A stretch of DNA of 64,000 nucleotides from Terriglobia bacterium. Lineage in GTDB: Bacteria; Acidobacteriota; Terriglobia; Acidiferrales; UBA7541. Below, in pieces: positions 63,646-64,000 of the stretch (positions are counted from its first letter, which is position 1; each line of letters begins with the position of its first letter). Below the pieces are notes generated by a model, which saw only the letters and a list, made by a program, of their open reading frames with translations, had not been told where the DNA came from and made no database searches. Made by a program: the position numbers and the translations under genes. The DNA lies in contig JAIQFG010000038.1 of assembly GCA_020073375.1 (NCBI GenBank), forward strand, positions 1 to 64,000, written 5' to 3'.

Positions 63646-64000
63646 GATGCCGTTACCCGAAACAATTTCCGTTCGCTACACCGACGAAGAGGCCGGATAT
63701 GTGACCGTGCGGCCGGTGGTCGACCCTGCGCGTCCTTTTTCCCCGGGCCAATGCACGCTGGCGATCCTGGAATCCGGCGGGGTAAGCCCAAGGCATCTGA
63801 TGGAACTGGATCGGGAAGCGGGATTAAAGCGCAGGATATTTCGCAAACAGAGTTTCTGGGAAGCCCTATTGGAAATTGCAGCCAGCGAAAACATTCAGTA
63901 TCACGGATACTCCTACGGCCGCGGGGCCGACATCTACCGTCTCGACCTGGACGGTGAAATTGTCGGGCAGATTACCGAGGCCCTGAAGCGTCTGGCGCCG
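63646..64000 (+). CDS. Unknown protein, 3' end cut by window edge
   Basis: ATG 63646 opens a frame that runs off the window (118 residues seen: MPLPETISVRYTDEEAGYVT, then FSPGQCTLAILESGGVSPRH, SYGRGADIYRLDLDG, QITEALKRLAP). It looks coding by composition. The lack of a stop before base 64000 supports a real gene. No family recognised; no Shine-Dalgarno visible. Confidence 0.6.

Overview
The window is about 60% GC and gene-dense, with short intergenic gaps. The gene mix fits an Acidobacteriota (Terriglobia-like) soil bacterium: several carboxypeptidase-regulatory/virginiamycin-B-lyase-type propeller proteins, many secreted YVTN/NHL/PQQ-type beta-propellers, GAF/FHA/SpoIIE-type partner-switching genes, a zinc-ribbon Ser/Thr kinase with a TPR tail, and many interspersed palindromic repeats. 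This placement is inference from gene content; no rRNA is present.

Layout. 1-2055: end of a leucine-biosynthesis locus (leuC, cut by the window edge, and leuD with a TTG start). 2162-6579: secreted MBL-fold protein, sugar-dehydrogenase-like propeller and the first fused haem-c/propeller protein. 6726-9820: 2-hydroxyacid dehydrogenase, M24 peptidase-like protein and SDR, co-directional. 9984-13547: three secreted propeller proteins on the minus strand. 13624-20204: malate synthase, a fused FAD/Fe-S 2-hydroxyacid dehydrogenase and an exported-looking MmgE/PrpD protein. 20473-25433: MFS carrier, second haem-c/propeller, HbpS/GlcG-like protein and another YVTN propeller. 25491-30986: minus-strand run of two cupins, a MetE-like protein, the third haem-c/propeller, a small cytochrome c and an NTF2-like protein. 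31285-32648: a probably frameshifted small gene and a FadR-type regulator. 32674-35153: small ORF coupled to a two-ring CDC48-type AAA ATPase. 35238-41356: 2-oxoacid:ferredoxin oxidoreductase cluster (gamma, GltD/ferredoxin fusion, alpha, beta) with two small unknowns and a lone receiver domain. 41533-46337: anti-sigma kinase, glutaminase, membrane Ser/Thr kinase. 46503-49595: very large secreted metzincin-like protein with a heptapeptide tandem repeat. 50035-53315: FHA-GAF-PP2C phosphatase, STAS, HATPase, STAS. 53567-57460: four-gene operon (amidohydrolase, two signal-less binding-protein-like proteins, DAACS symporter). 57562-62082: nitrite-reduction operon nirK(cytochrome fusion)-nirV-SCO-porin. 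62649-62726: tRNA-Pro. 63048-64000: yqeY and a gene cut by the right edge.

How it fits together. The first half is dominated by exported propellers, some with a covalent haem c site, beside cytosolic oxidoreductases, a carrier, cupins and a GntR/FadR regulator. It reads as one or more peripheral catabolic loci feeding glyoxylate/2-hydroxyacid metabolism, but the substrate cannot be read from the sequence. The second half carries a low-potential 2-oxoacid oxidation complex, signalling modules and a copper-dependent denitrification step.

Most notable: three paralogues sharing the order CarboxypepD_reg / CxxCH / Vgb-like propeller; a CDC48-type ATPase whose D2 ring has lost the Walker B glutamate and the sensor-1 asparagine; a cytochrome-fused NirK operon with an FNR-spaced palindrome upstream; and at least eleven interspersed palindromes in a few sequence families, most with a CTTCAG centre.
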